DNA of 38,110 bases from Loktanella sp. (GCA_020201155.1 JAIVHI010000169.1:1-38110), one strand, 5' to 3'; positions 1-10,173 are shown, counted from the first letter of the stretch. Notes: generated by a model not told the origin, from the sequence alone. Translations and numbers: made by a program.

Positions 1-291
1 CAGCGCAACGAGGGCTTCGGCCTCACCCCGTTGGAGGCCATGTCCTGCGGCGTGCCTTCCATCGCCACGCGCACCGGTGCTTTCGAAGAGATCGTGGCCG
101 AGGACGAGACCGGCAAACTGATCCCGACCAACGATGGCGCGGCATTGACCCGCGCCATCGAAGAGGTTCTGCAAGCACCTGAAATACTGGACCGCTGGAA
201 AAAGAACTGCCGCCCGCGTGCCGAAAACGGCTTTCGGATCGCGGACGAAGCAGCCGCCCTGACCGCGATCTATCGGCGCCTGCTGGCCTAG
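1..291 (+). CDS. Glycosyltransferase family 4 (GT-B), C-terminal part
   Basis: The reading frame is open from the first base of the window, so the gene starts outside it; 96 residues are visible. They carry the nucleotide-sugar binding signature of GT4 enzymes: the E-x7-E motif in EGFGLTPLEAMSCGVPSIA (residues 4-22), followed by a conserved GAFEEIV loop and the usual C-terminal helices. GT4 enzymes transfer a sugar from a nucleotide donor, commonly mannose or glucose in polysaccharide or LPS synthesis; the donor and acceptor cannot be told from this fragment. The stop codon TAG (289-291) overlaps the stop of the convergent amidohydrolase gene (288-290), so no terminator fits between the two genes. 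Confidence 0.85.
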   Translation, partial: QRNEGFGLTPLEAMSCGVPSIATRTGAFEEIVAEDETGKLIPTNDGAALTRAIEEVLQAPEILDRWKKNCRPRAENGFRIADEAAALTAIYRRLLA

Positions 292-1451
292 GCTGCCGGC
301 ATCCGCTGTTCCACCAGTTCCGCCCACCACGAACAGCCCGCGGGGATGGCGTCGTCGTTGAAGTTGTATTCGGGGTGGTGCACCGATGCGGTATCGCCGT
401 TGCCGACAAGGATATAGGCGCCGGGGCGTTCCTCGAGCATGAAGGCGAAATCCTCGCCCCCCATGACCAGCGGCGCGTCATCGCATTGACCCGACACCTT
501 GCGGGCCACGTCCGCGGCGAACGCGGTCTGGTCTTCGTGGTTGACCATGCAGGGATAGCCGCGGTGATAGGTGACATCGGCCTTGGCGCCGAAAGTCGCA
601 GCCGTGCCTTCGCAGATCGCGGTCAGGCGCTGTTCGGCCAGATCGCGCATCTCGGGCGACATGGTGCGGACGGTTCCTTTCAGGTGAACGCGTTGTGCGA
701 TCACGTTGAACGCCTTGGACGAGCTTTCGATCGAGGTCACGGACACGACGACCTGATCCACGGGGTCGGCGTTGCGGCTGGCGATCGATTGCAGCGCCGT
801 GACGCAGTGCGCGGCGACCAGCGTGCTGTCGACCGTCTCGTGCGGCTTGGCGGCGTGGCCGCCCTTGCCTTCGATGACGATGTCGAATTGATCGGTCGCG
901 GCGAAAAAGGCGCCGGGGCGGATGGCGAAACTGCCGACGGGCTTTCCGGGCCAGTTGTGCATGCCGTAGACCTCGTCGATGTCCCAACGGCTCATCAACC
1001 CGTCTTCGCACATCTCGCGGCCACCGCCGCCACCTTCTTCGGCGGGCTGGAAGATGACCACGACCGTGCCGTCGAAATTGCGCGTCTCGGCCAAGTACTG
1101 GGCGGCGCCCAGCAGCATCGTGGTGTGCCCGTCATGCCCGCAGGCATGCATCGCACCGTCGGTCTTGGAGGCGTAAGCCAGCCCTGTCGCCTCGTGGATC
1201 GGAAGAGCATCCATGTCGGCGCGCAACCCGATGGTTTTACCGGACTTATTGGTTTTTCCGTGGATCACGCCGACGACGCCCGTGCGCCCGATGCCGGTGA
1301 CGATCTCGTCCACGCCATAGGCGTTCAGCTTGTCGGCCACCAGTTGCGAGGTGCGGTGGGTGTCGAACAGGATCTCGGGGTTTTCGTGCAGGTCGCGGCG
1401 GATGGCGGTCAGGTCATCGTGCAGTTCGGCAAAGCGGTTCTTGACGGGCAT
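288..1451 (-). CDS. M20 family amidohydrolase (hippurate hydrolase / N-acyl-amino acid deacylase type)
   Basis: 387 residues, full length for M20D peptidases. These cytoplasmic di-metal enzymes remove an acyl group from N-acyl amino acids such as hippurate or N-acetylated substrates. The metal-site motifs are present: RADMDALPI, MHACGHDGHTTMLLGAA with the catalytic Cys-Gly-His, QPAEEGGGGGREM with the catalytic Glu pair, and GGEDFAFMLE near the C-terminus. The start is placed at the ATG encoding MPVKNRF because AAGGAGA (1458-1464) lies 6 nt upstream; the frame continues upstream for ten more codons without similar support. It is the last gene of a minus-strand run (ArgE-like, FAD oxidoreductase, this gene), 45 bp after the oxidoreductase. 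The exact substrate is not determinable. Confidence 0.9.
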   Translation of the reverse strand: MPVKNRFAELHDDLTAIRRDLHENPEILFDTHRTSQLVADKLNAYGVDEIVTGIGRTGVVGVIHGKTNKSGKTIGLRADMDALPIHEATGLAYASKTDGAMHACGHDGHTTMLLGAAQYLAETRNFDGTVVVIFQPAEEGGGGGREMCEDGLMSRWDIDEVYGMHNWPGKPVGSFAIRPGAFFAATDQFDIVIEGKGGHAAKPHETVDSTLVAAHCVTALQSIASRNADPVDQVVVSVTSIESSSKAFNVIAQRVHLKGTVRTMSPEMRDLAEQRLTAICEGTAATFGAKADVTYHRGYPCMVNHEDQTAFAADVARKVSGQCDDAPLVMGGEDFAFMLEERPGAYILVGNGDTASVHHPEYNFNDDAIPAGCSWWAELVEQRMPAA

Positions 1452-1496
1452 TGTTGTTCTCCTTTTCGCGGAGCGTGTCACCGCCCCTGTCGGGTT

Positions 1497-2843
1497 TCAA
1501 GGCGCCATGCCAAGTTGAATGCGACTTCCGTCCGAGAAGCGCGAAAACCGGAACCGGTCGAGGTCATGGCCCGGATCGCGACCCATCGCCAGTTCGGCGG
1601 CGATGCGCCCAAAGGCGGGGCCGATTCCGAATCCATGGCCGCACATGCCAGTGGCGATTGTCAGCCCCGGCACGCTGGCGACCCTGTCCACGACGGGCAC
1701 GTCATCCGGAAGCGCATCGATCATCCCCGCCCATGCGGTCTTGACCCGGACCTCGCCCAGATGCGGGAACATCGCGGCCATATCGCGCGCCATTCCCTTC
1801 ACCAGATCCGCGTTGGGTGTCGGGTTCAACACGCGCATCCGCTCAAAAGGGGATTCGCTGTCGCCCGACCATTTGCGCGTCTGTCCCCATGCGTCGGGAA
1901 ACCCGCGCGGAGCCATGGGTTGCAACCGGGTCGAGCGCCTGTCGCGGCGGAAGATCGGCTGAAACGCCCGAAAGTGGCGCAGGCTGTCGGGGCCTATGTA
2001 GAAATCGTGCCGCGTGCTGGGCGCCAATGTATAACCACCATCGGCGCGCCTGCGGAACGCCACGTTGCGCCCGACGGCACCGCCCGCGAAAACCTCGGGC
2101 AAGGGTTCGGTCTGCGCCACTGTGGCGCGCACCGAAAGCTGCGGCAGGGAAATCCCGTGGCGCCGCAGGAACAGCGACGACCACGCACCGCCGGCCAGCA
2201 CCACGGCGGGCGTCTTGATCCGACCCCTCTCGGTCACCACGCCCGTGATCCGGCCCGCCTCGCGGTCGAGCGTGCGCACGGCGCAGTTCTCGACGATGGT
2301 GACGCCGTCCTCTGCCGCAAGCCGGGCGATAGCGGGCACCGCGAGCCAGGGCTCGGCGCGGCAATCCGTGGGTGTGTAAAGCCCGCCCACGACAGTCTGC
2401 CGGGCCGAAGGCAGCAGGTCACGCACGGCCGCGGCTGTCAGGATACGTGATGAGACCTGATAGGTCCTGGCCTGATCCAGCCAGCCCTGATAGCGGCCCA
2501 GTGCATCCTCGTCCTCGGCCAGATAAAGCGTGCCACCCTGCGTCAGCCCGATGTCGCGGTCCAGTTGCGGTGCGATTTCACCCCAAAGGCGCTGCGCCTC
2601 GAGCGCGATGGGCAATTCCCCCAGATCGCGCCCCTGCGCCCTGATCCAGCCCCAGTTGCGCGAAGATTGTTCCGCCGCGATCCGCCCCTTTTCCAGCAGC
2701 GTGACGCGGTGGCCCGCCTTGGCAAGCGTCCATGCGGTCGTCACACCGATGATTCCGCCGCCGATGACCACGAAATCGGTCTCGGCGGGCAGGTCGCCCG
2801 CGTGTTCGATCGGTTGCGCCGTGGTGATCGGAAAGCTGGTCAT
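1497..2843 (-). CDS. FAD-dependent oxidoreductase, DAO family (D-amino acid dehydrogenase / glycine-sarcosine oxidase type)
   Basis: 448 residues. The N-terminus has the Rossmann dinucleotide-binding motif VVIGGGIIGVTTAW (about residues 21-34), preceded by a short leader. The C-terminal flavin-contacting segment GMCGHGFGIGPAFGR is typical of DAO-fold amine oxidases. Such enzymes oxidise the C-N bond of D-amino acids, glycine, sarcosine or related N-substituted amino acids, passing electrons to oxygen or a membrane quinone. The ATG at MTSFPITT is chosen because it sits just before the conserved fold; the preceding 24 codons lack family similarity. Lying between two deacylases and next to a peptide-type importer, it most plausibly oxidises the amino acid these release. 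The substrate is inferred only from context. Confidence 0.85.
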   Translation of the reverse strand: MTSFPITTAQPIEHAGDLPAETDFVVIGGGIIGVTTAWTLAKAGHRVTLLEKGRIAAEQSSRNWGWIRAQGRDLGELPIALEAQRLWGEIAPQLDRDIGLTQGGTLYLAEDEDALGRYQGWLDQARTYQVSSRILTAAAVRDLLPSARQTVVGGLYTPTDCRAEPWLAVPAIARLAAEDGVTIVENCAVRTLDREAGRITGVVTERGRIKTPAVVLAGGAWSSLFLRRHGISLPQLSVRATVAQTEPLPEVFAGGAVGRNVAFRRRADGGYTLAPSTRHDFYIGPDSLRHFRAFQPIFRRDRRSTRLQPMAPRGFPDAWGQTRKWSGDSESPFERMRVLNPTPNADLVKGMARDMAAMFPHLGEVRVKTAWAGMIDALPDDVPVVDRVASVPGLTIATGMCGHGFGIGPAFGRIAAELAMGRDPGHDLDRFRFSRFSDGSRIQLGMAP

Positions 2844-2905
2844 TGTGTGATCCTGTGCGGGCTGCGTCCGCGTGTCTGAAAGCGATTGCGTCAAGCCTGC
2901 CGCAT

Positions 2906-2935
2906 CGCGGACCAAGGGTGAAGCCCTTGGCCGCG
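2906..2935 (-). terminator. Intercistronic hairpin directly after the argE-like gene
   Basis: Read on the minus strand, CGCGGCCAAGGG pairs with CCCTTGGTCCGCG around a 5-nt loop, with one bulged T: about 12 bp of mostly G-C pairs. It abuts the TAA stop of the deacetylase (2936-2938). There is no T-run after it, so it may be a weak terminator or an mRNA 3'-end stabiliser rather than a full intrinsic terminator. It would lower expression of the two downstream genes relative to the deacetylase. Confidence 0.5.
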
Positions 2936-4096
2936 TTACTCTGCCAGATGCGCGACAAGGCGGTCGATAAAGGCCTCGCCCGCCTGAAATTGCGCCACTG
3001 TGATGAACTCGTTGGGTTGATGCGCCTGCGCGATGTCACCCGGCCCGCAGACCACCGCCGAATAGCCACGATCCTGAAACTGCCCCGCTTCGGTGCCGTA
3101 GCTGACGACGTGGCTGCCGTTGTCACCGGTCAGACGGCGGGCCAGTTCCTCGGCCCGGCCCTGATTTTCGGGGACAAGGCCGGGGATGCCGAAGAAGGGT
3201 GCGGTGTCGATCCCTGTTTCGGGACTGACCGCCTTCATGTCGGCCTCCAACTCTCTGACTTTGCTCAGGAACCGCGCCTCCCATTCCGCCAGATCCTCGC
3301 CCGGCACGACGCGGAAGGTCACTGCGAAGTGGCAGTCCTTGGCGGTGATGTTATGCGCCGTCCCGCCCGAGATCTGGCCGACATGCAGCGTGGTGTAAGG
3401 CGGGTCAAAGGCCGCAGCGAGGTCCGAGGGTGCGGCCGCCGCGTTTTCGGCGTTCACGGTGTTGCACCAGTCGATCAGCTTGGCGCCCATCATGATCGCG
3501 TTCACGCCCGTGTAGGCGATGGAGGAATGAACTTCGAAGCCGCGCATGTGAACGCTGTGCCCCATCCCGCCCTTGTGGCCGGTGACGACCTGCATCATCG
3601 AAGGCTCTCCTACGATGACCGTATCGGCCCGGGGCATGCCGTGGGCGACCATGTGGTCGATCATCGGCGGCGCGCCAAGGCATCCGACCTCTTCGTCGTA
3701 GGACAGCGCGATCTGCAAGGGCCGCTTGATCCCGCGCTCAAGGGCCAGCGGCACGGCAGACAGCGCCAGCGCATCGAATCCCTTCATGTCGCAGGTCCCG
3801 CGCCCGAACAGCTTGCCGTCACGCTCGGTCACGGTGAAAGGGTCGGTATCCCACGCCTGCCCCTCTACCGGCACGACGTCGGTATGACCCGACAGCACCA
3901 CGCCGCCCGGCACATCCGGCCCGATATGGGCGTAAAGGGCGGCCTTGGTGCCATCCGCATTGGGCACCCGCGTCGCGCGGACACCAAGATCGTCAAGGTA
4001 GGCTTCGACAAAATCGATGAGATCGAGGTTGCTGTCGCGGCTGACGGTCGGAAAAGCGACAAGCTGGTCAAGAAGGCGGCGGGCTGACAGGGGCAT
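2936..4096 (-). CDS. argE: Acetylornithine deacetylase (ArgE/M20 family)
   Basis: 386 residues, the usual length of ArgE. The enzyme hydrolyses N2-acetylornithine to ornithine and acetate in arginine synthesis, and many homologues act on other N-acyl amino acids. Visible motifs are LSGHTDVVPV (first metal-binding His and catalytic Asp), GRGTCDMKG (bridging Asp), SYDEEVGCLGAP (catalytic and metal-binding Glu pair) and YGTEAGQF (late metal/substrate region). The dimerisation domain occupies roughly residues 170-285. It is the first gene of the minus-strand catabolic run and is divergent from the ABC importer across a 194-bp gap. Because it sits with two amino acid catabolic enzymes, a role in breakdown of N-acyl amino acids is as likely as one in arginine synthesis. 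Confidence 0.88.
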   Translation of the reverse strand: MPLSARRLLDQLVAFPTVSRDSNLDLIDFVEAYLDDLGVRATRVPNADGTKAALYAHIGPDVPGGVVLSGHTDVVPVEGQAWDTDPFTVTERDGKLFGRGTCDMKGFDALALSAVPLALERGIKRPLQIALSYDEEVGCLGAPPMIDHMVAHGMPRADTVIVGEPSMMQVVTGHKGGMGHSVHMRGFEVHSSIAYTGVNAIMMGAKLIDWCNTVNAENAAAAPSDLAAAFDPPYTTLHVGQISGGTAHNITAKDCHFAVTFRVVPGEDLAEWEARFLSKVRELEADMKAVSPETGIDTAPFFGIPGLVPENQGRAEELARRLTGDNGSHVVSYGTEAGQFQDRGYSAVVCGPGDIAQAHQPNEFITVAQFQAGEAFIDRLVAHLAE

Positions 4097-4290
4097 GCTA
4101 TTTTCCGTGATGCAACAATTTGAGGCAGCCTGACTTGCGAACGCGAAAAGCGCAATCGCGACTGTCAGGTCACCTTCGTTTTAGGTTGCGGGATATAAAA
4201 ACCGTGTTACCGTCTTGGTTACCAAATAGCTCACGACCACGATGGGCTGATGGAATAATAAATGTTCTGAACCACTTGGGAGGTGCGTTC
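4097..4290. promoter_or_regulatory. Divergent promoter region between argE-like gene and ABC importer operon
   Basis: This 194-bp gap separates two divergent operons and must hold both promoters. It is visibly more AT-rich than its surroundings, for example GGGATATAAAAACC around 4187-4202 and GGAATAATAAATG around 4252-4264. A perfect 5-bp dyad, TTGGT-T-ACCAA (4215-4225), is a candidate operator. No -35/-10 pair with good spacing stands out on either strand, so the promoters themselves are not placed. A strong ribosome site, TTGGGAGG, precedes the importer start at 4291. Confidence 0.4.
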
Positions 4291-5284
<994 letters not shown>

Positions 5285-5295
<11 letters not shown>

Positions 5296-6325
5296 CTCCG
5301 CCAAGCCACTGGTCAGCGTCCGCGATCTGAAGATGCATTTCCCGATTCACGCAGGCTTCCTGCGCCGCCGCGTGGGCGAGGTGCGGGCCGTGGACGGTGT
5401 CACCTTCGACGTCATCGAGGGTGAAACGCTGGGTCTGGTCGGCGAGTCCGGCTGCGGCAAGTCCACATGCGGTCGTGCGGTGCTGCGGCTTTACGATATC
5501 ACCAGCGGCCAGATCATGATCGACGGGCGCGACATCGGGTCGGTCAAGCAGCGCAATCTGCGCACCATGCGTCCGATCATGCAGATGGTGTTTCAAGATC
5601 CACAGGCCAGCCTGAATTCCCGCATGACGGTCGAGGCGATCATTCGCGAGCCGCTGGACGAACACACAACGCTGTCCGACGCCGAAAAGCGTGAAAAGGT
5701 CGGCGAGCTGATGGATGCGGTGGGCCTGAACCGCCGCTTTGCCAAACGCTATCCCCATGCCTTTTCGGGCGGGCAGCGGCAGCGGATCGGCATCGCGCGG
5801 GCGCTGGCACTGAACCCCAAGTTCATCGTCTGCGACGAACCCATCGCCGCACTCGACGTGTCGATTCAGGCGCAGGTGGTGAACCTGCTGGAAGACCTGC
5901 AGGAACAGTTCGGCCTGACCTACCTGTTCATCAGCCACGATTTGTCGATGGTGCGCCACATCGCGACGCGCGTGGCCGTGATGTATCTGGGCAAGATCGT
6001 CGAACTGGCCCCGCGAGAGGCGCTTTATGCCGCCCCGCTTCATCCCTACACGCAGGCTCTTTTGTCAGCGGTCCCCGACCCCGACCCGGAAATGGCCGCG
6101 GCGAAGCAGCGGATCGTGCTGCAGGGCGATGTGCCGTCACCGGCCAATCCGCCAGACGGCTGCAACTTTTGCACGCGCTGTCCGCAGGTGATGGATATCT
6201 GCCGCAGGATCGACCCCGAATACCGCGAAGTGCAGCCGGGCCGCTGGGCGGCCTGCCATCTTCACAACGACATGTCGCCTGCCGAAGTGGCGGACGAGAT
6301 CAACGCCGCGCAGACGGCGGGCTGA
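5285..6325 (+). CDS. ABC importer ATP-binding protein, DppF/OppF type
   Basis: 346 residues, the second ATPase of the importer. It has Walker [16 protein letters not shown], signature [15 protein letters not shown], Walker [13 protein letters not shown] and H-loop FISHDLSMV. The C-terminus carries the OppF cysteine motif [15 protein letters not shown]. The start is the ATG inside the end of the upstream gene, preceded by CTGGAGG about 8 nt away, which fixes it over an in-frame upstream Met within the first ATPase. The two ATPases form a heterodimer in this family. The binding-protein gene follows after 35 bp. Confidence 0.93.
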
Positions 6326-6360
6326 GGCCAACAGAGCATCCAACCAGGGAGACTACAAAA

Positions 6361-8085
6361 ATGAAACTCAAGACAATTCTGATGGGCGCGATCGCGACCG
6401 CCAGCGTGGGAAGCATGGCGTTTGCCGATGCCCACGAAGGCGAACGTGGCCGCGACGGCGAGGTGCGCATCCTCTATTGGCAGGCGCCCTCGATCCTGAA
6501 CCCGTTCCTGTCGGGTGGCACCAAGGACGTGGAAGCCGCGTCGCTGATCCTCGAGCCGCTGATGCGCTTTGACGAGACCGGCGAACTGGTGCCCTGGCTG
6601 GTGGAAGAGGTGCCCACCGTCGAAAATGGCGGCGTGTCCGAAGATCTGACCCAGATCACCTACAAGATCACGCCGGGCATCACATGGTCGGATGGCACAC
6701 CCTTCACGTCCGAGGACGTGGCCTTCACCTATGAATACTGCACGGCCGAAGGCGGCGGCTGCGCCCAAGGGTCGAAATTCGTCGGGATCGACAGCGTCGA
6801 GACGCCGGACGAAATGACCGTCGTGGTCAACTTCTCGAGCGCGACACCCTACCCCTATTCGGCCTTCAACGGAGCGGAAAGCCCGATCATCCAGGCCGCT
6901 CAATTCGCCGAGTGCCTTGGCCCGCGTGCGCCCGAGTGCACGGACGAGAACTTTGCCCCCATCGGCACCGGTCCCTTTGTCGTCACCGATTTCCGCACCA
7001 ATGACGTGGTCGAACTGGTCGCAAACGAAAACTTCCGCGACCCGAACAAGCCTGCCTTTGCGACCGTCACGCTCAAGGGCGGCGGTGACGCCACCGCAGC
7101 CGGACGCGCCGTGATGGAAACGGGCGAATTCGACTATGCTTGGAACCTTCAGCTGGCCCCCGACGTGATCGAGCAGATGGAACAAGGCGGCATGGGTGTT
7201 CCCGTGGCTGGCTTCGGCACGCTGGTCGAGCGGATCATGCTGAACAACACCAACCCCGATCCATCCCTGTCGGCCGAAGAGCGTTCGGTGATCCGCCCCC
7301 ACCCGTATCTGGGTGATCCGGCGGTCTACAACGCGCTTTCGATGGCGATCGACCGTCCGCTGCTGGTGGAAGTCGGTTACGGTCAGGCCGGTCGTGTGAC
7401 CTGCAACTGGGTGCCCGCACCCGAAGCCTATGCCTCGACCTCGATGACCTGCGACACGCAGGACATTGAAGGCGCACGCGCGATGCTGGACGAGGCCGGC
7501 TACGTGGACACCGATGGCGACGGCATCCGCGAAACCCCCGATGGCGTGCCGATGGAAATGATGTTCCAAAGCTCGACCAACGACGTCCGTCAGGACTTTC
7601 AGGCGCTCATCAAAGAGTGGTGGGAACAGATCGGCTTGAGCGTCGAACTGCGCAACGTCGACAGCTCTGTCTTCTTCGGCGGTGACCCGGGCTCGCCCGA
7701 CACCTTCCAGAAGTTCTACGCTGACGCGGAAATGTACGCCAACAACTTCCCCGGCACCGACCCGCAGGCCTATCTGGGCAACGGTCTTTGCGACGCGGCA
7801 CCCCGTCCCGCCACACAGTGGCAGGGTGAGAACATCGCCCGTTTCTGCATGGAGGAATACGACGAGCTGCACGCAGAGCTGACGCAGACCGCCGATCTGG
7901 CAGAGCGTGGTCGCATCGCGAAAGAGCTGAATGACATGGCCGTCCAGAACGGCATGATGATTCCGCTGGTCGACCGTGGCCGTCTGTCCGCACATGCCAA
8001 CAGCCTTGGTGGCGTCGTCCTGAACACATGGGACTCCGAGCTGTGGAACGTCGCGGACTGGTATCGCACCGGCGACAATCGCTGA
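6361..8085 (+). CDS. Periplasmic substrate-binding protein, SBP family 5 (DppA/OppA type)
   Basis: 574 residues with a Sec signal peptide: MKLKT, a hydrophobic stretch to about residue 20, then a likely cleavage after SMAFADA. The mature protein has the family-5 layout, starting with a strand and LYWQAPSILNPFLSGG, then LILEPLMRFDETGELVPWL, ITWSDGTPFTSEDVAFTYEY (typical lobe-I signature) and a C-terminal VPLVDRGRLSAHANSL. It captures the transported peptide or amino acid derivative in the periplasm and delivers it to the permeases. AGGGAG lies 9 nt before the ATG. It is placed between the ATPase and permease genes and is followed by a hairpin that could leave it the most abundant transcript segment. 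The ligand is unknown. Confidence 0.93.
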   Translation: MKLKTILMGAIATASVGSMAFADAHEGERGRDGEVRILYWQAPSILNPFLSGGTKDVEAASLILEPLMRFDETGELVPWLVEEVPTVENGGVSEDLTQITYKITPGITWSDGTPFTSEDVAFTYEYCTAEGGGCAQGSKFVGIDSVETPDEMTVVVNFSSATPYPYSAFNGAESPIIQAAQFAECLGPRAPECTDENFAPIGTGPFVVTDFRTNDVVELVANENFRDPNKPAFATVTLKGGGDATAAGRAVMETGEFDYAWNLQLAPDVIEQMEQGGMGVPVAGFGTLVERIMLNNTNPDPSLSAEERSVIRPHPYLGDPAVYNALSMAIDRPLLVEVGYGQAGRVTCNWVPAPEAYASTSMTCDTQDIEGARAMLDEAGYVDTDGDGIRETPDGVPMEMMFQSSTNDVRQDFQALIKEWWEQIGLSVELRNVDSSVFFGGDPGSPDTFQKFYADAEMYANNFPGTDPQAYLGNGLCDAAPRPATQWQGENIARFCMEEYDELHAELTQTADLAERGRIAKELNDMAVQNGMMIPLVDRGRLSAHANSLGGVVLNTWDSELWNVADWYRTGDNR

Positions 8086-8094
8086 CCTGACAAG

Positions 8095-8126
8095 GCGGGC
8101 GGCCCTGGGGCCGTCCGCACCTCTTT
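8095..8126 (+). terminator. Hairpin plus T-run between binding protein and permease genes
   Basis: GCGGGCGGCC (8095-8104) pairs with GGCCGTCCGC (8109-8118) across a CTGG tetraloop: 10 bp with one G-U pair. It is followed by ACCTCTTTT. This resembles an intrinsic terminator and lies 10 nt after the binding-protein stop. In importer operons such an element usually works as a partial terminator or 3' stabiliser, so that the binding protein is made in excess over the permeases. Confidence 0.65.
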
Positions 8127-8180
8127 TCCCAAGCTGCCTTTGCAGTTTCCCCCGCGAACCCATGAACCAAGGCGCCGGAT

Positions 8181-9188
8181 ATGCTGACCTATACCTTCCG
8201 CAGGCTGCTTCTTTCGATTCCGACGCTTTTGTTCATCGCGTTCGTCATCTTCATGCTGCTCGAACTCGCCCCCGGCGACCCGATGGGGCAGATGCCGCTG
8301 ACCATCCCCGATGAGGTCAAACAAAGAATGCGCGAGGCGCTGGGGCTGGGCGAGCCGTGGTATATCCGCTTCGGTCTGTGGCTTTACCAGTTCTTCGTGG
8401 TCGAGCCGCAATACTGGATCGACAGCGCCTTCGGCACCAATTTCGCGGACGGCAAGCAACGCATCATCAGCTTCCAGTCCCGCTCGCCCGTCTTCGACAC
8501 CATCGCGCAACGCCTGCCCCAGACGCTTTGGGTTGTGGGGATGTCCTATGTTGTCGGCGTGGCCATCGCCCTGCCCATCGGTATCATCAGTGCCTACCGG
8601 CAGTATTCCGTCTTCGATCAGGCGGGAACGTTCATCAGCATGATCGGTTTTTCGGTCCCGCCGTTCTTTTCGGGCGTGCTGGTCATCGTGATCTTCAGTG
8701 TGCAGCTGGGCTGGCTTCCGTCGATCTACGATACGACACATCAGGTCGTCGACTGGGAGACCTTCAAGTTCCAGCTCCGACAGATGATCATGCCGGTGAT
8801 GGTTCTGGCGCTTCAGACCACGGCGCAGGTCAGCCGCTACATGCGCGCCTCCATGCTCGACAATCTGGGGCAGGACTATGTCCGCACCGCCCGCGCCAAG
8901 GGGATGAGCGAAAGCGTCGTCGTCCTGAAACACGTGGTCCGCAACTCGATGATCCCGGTCGTGACGGTGATCGCGCTTGGCCTTCCCGCGATCTTCGGCG
9001 GTGCGATCATCACCGAACAGATCTTCAAGGTGAACGGTCTGGGCCAGCTGCTGATCCTTGCCCTGCAGGGGGCCGATATTCCGATGGTCATGACGATCAC
9101 CTTCCTGCTGGCCGTATTGATCGTCCTGATGAACCTGATCGCCGACGTGCTTTACGGCGTTCTCGACCCAAGGATCCGCTATGACTGA
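8181..9188 (+). CDS. ABC importer permease, DppB/OppB type
   Basis: 335 residues, with the N-terminal membrane helix typical of DppB (MLTYTFRRLLLSIPTLLFI) and about six predicted transmembrane segments in all. The cytoplasmic EAA loop that docks on the ATPases is seen as DYVRTARAKGMSESVVVLKH. The C-terminal LYGVLDPRIRYD is characteristic of this permease class. It forms half of the membrane channel with the following gene, which it overlaps by 8 bp (ATG at 9181, stop at 9186-9188). The insertion of about 60 periplasmic residues after the first helix is usual for longer DppB variants. Confidence 0.93.
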   Translation: MLTYTFRRLLLSIPTLLFIAFVIFMLLELAPGDPMGQMPLTIPDEVKQRMREALGLGEPWYIRFGLWLYQFFVVEPQYWIDSAFGTNFADGKQRIISFQSRSPVFDTIAQRLPQTLWVVGMSYVVGVAIALPIGIISAYRQYSVFDQAGTFISMIGFSVPPFFSGVLVIVIFSVQLGWLPSIYDTTHQVVDWETFKFQLRQMIMPVMVLALQTTAQVSRYMRASMLDNLGQDYVRTARAKGMSESVVVLKHVVRNSMIPVVTVIALGLPAIFGGAIITEQIFKVNGLGQLLILALQGADIPMVMTITFLLAVLIVLMNLIADVLYGVLDPRIRYD

Positions 9189-10173
9189 TCGCGACATTCA
9201 CGCCAGTGCCGACAACCTCGAAGTCGCGGGCAACCCGGTGGCCCCCATCCCGGCCGAAAAGACGCGCAGCCAGTGGCGCGACGTCTGGGACCAGTTCAAG
9301 ACCCACAAGGGCGCGGTTCTGGGTCTCTTCTTTCTGGTGTTCATCACGCTTTTCTGCGTCGCCGGCCCGTGGATCTGGACTGTCGACCCCGGCGCTCTTG
9401 ACGTGCGCAACAAAGATGTGCGCCCGATCTACACCGCGATCTGGGACAGCAATGCCAAGGTCAACTGGGCCCGGCCGATGGGCACGGACAATCTGGGCCG
9501 CGACCAGATGGCGAACCTGATGCAGGGTGGGCGGATCAGTCTAGCCGTGGGCTGGACCGCAATGATCCTCGCCATTCTGATCGGCACGCTGATCGGTGTC
9601 CTTGCAGGCTATTTCCGGGCTATCGACGGGCTTTTGATGCGGTTCACCGACCTCGTCCTCGCGCTGCCCCTGCTGCCGCTGTTGCTGGTGATGATGCTGC
9701 TGTTCCGCGATCCCCTGCGGGCGTCCTTCGGCCCGGAACAGGGCATCTTCATCCTTGTCGTGACCGGCATCGGCATCACCAGCTGGATGCAGACCGCGCG
9801 GATCGTGCGAGGCGACGTCATGGCCATCAAGGAACGTGAATTCGTGCTGGCCGCCCGGTCGATCGGCACGCCCGCGCGCCGGATGATCACCCGGCACATC
9901 CTGCCCAACGTGCTGTCCCCGATCATGGTCAGCGCGACGCTGGGGCTCGCTGTCGCGATCATCACCGAAAGCGCGCTGTCCTTTCTTGGCCTCGGCTTCC
10001 CGTCCGACTTTCCCACATGGGGCAAGATCCTGAACGACAGCGTCCCACGCATGACCAGATTTCCCGAACGCGTGATCCTGCCCGGCATGGCCATTTCCCT
10101 GACCGTGCTGAGCGTGAATTACATCGGTGACGGTTTGCGCGATGCGCTGGATCCGCGCATCCGCGGAATGTAG
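9181..10173 (+). CDS. ABC importer permease, DppC/OppC type
   Basis: 330 residues. A hydrophilic N-terminal tail of about 40 residues precedes the first helix (AVLGLFFLVFITLFCVAGPW). The family signature MGTDNLGRDQMANLMQGGRISL follows, then the EAA loop (REFVLAARSIGTPARRMITR) and the C-terminal IGDGLRDALDPRIRGM typical of DppC. It completes the channel of the importer. No obvious terminator follows within the 51 bp before the MATE gene, which could be co-transcribed. Confidence 0.93.
   Translation: MTDRDIHASADNLEVAGNPVAPIPAEKTRSQWRDVWDQFKTHKGAVLGLFFLVFITLFCVAGPWIWTVDPGALDVRNKDVRPIYTAIWDSNAKVNWARPMGTDNLGRDQMANLMQGGRISLAVGWTAMILAILIGTLIGVLAGYFRAIDGLLMRFTDLVLALPLLPLLLVMMLLFRDPLRASFGPEQGIFILVVTGIGITSWMQTARIVRGDVMAIKEREFVLAARSIGTPARRMITRHILPNVLSPIMVSATLGLAVAIITESALSFLGLGFPSDFPTWGKILNDSVPRMTRFPERVILPGMAISLTVLSVNYIGDGLRDALDPRIRGM

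Noticed and set aside
375-2450. Long plus-strand open frame of 691 codons
   Set aside because: It runs antisense to the amidohydrolase and FAD oxidoreductase genes, has His/Asp/Gly/Arg-rich shadow composition and no motif; typical of high-GC antisense frames.
6262-8163. Minus-strand open frame of 633 codons
   Set aside because: Exact antisense of the well-supported binding-protein gene, without recognisable domain or ribosome site.
7770-9197. Minus-strand open frame of 475 codons
   Set aside because: Antisense of the binding-protein end and the first permease; charged low-complexity composition.
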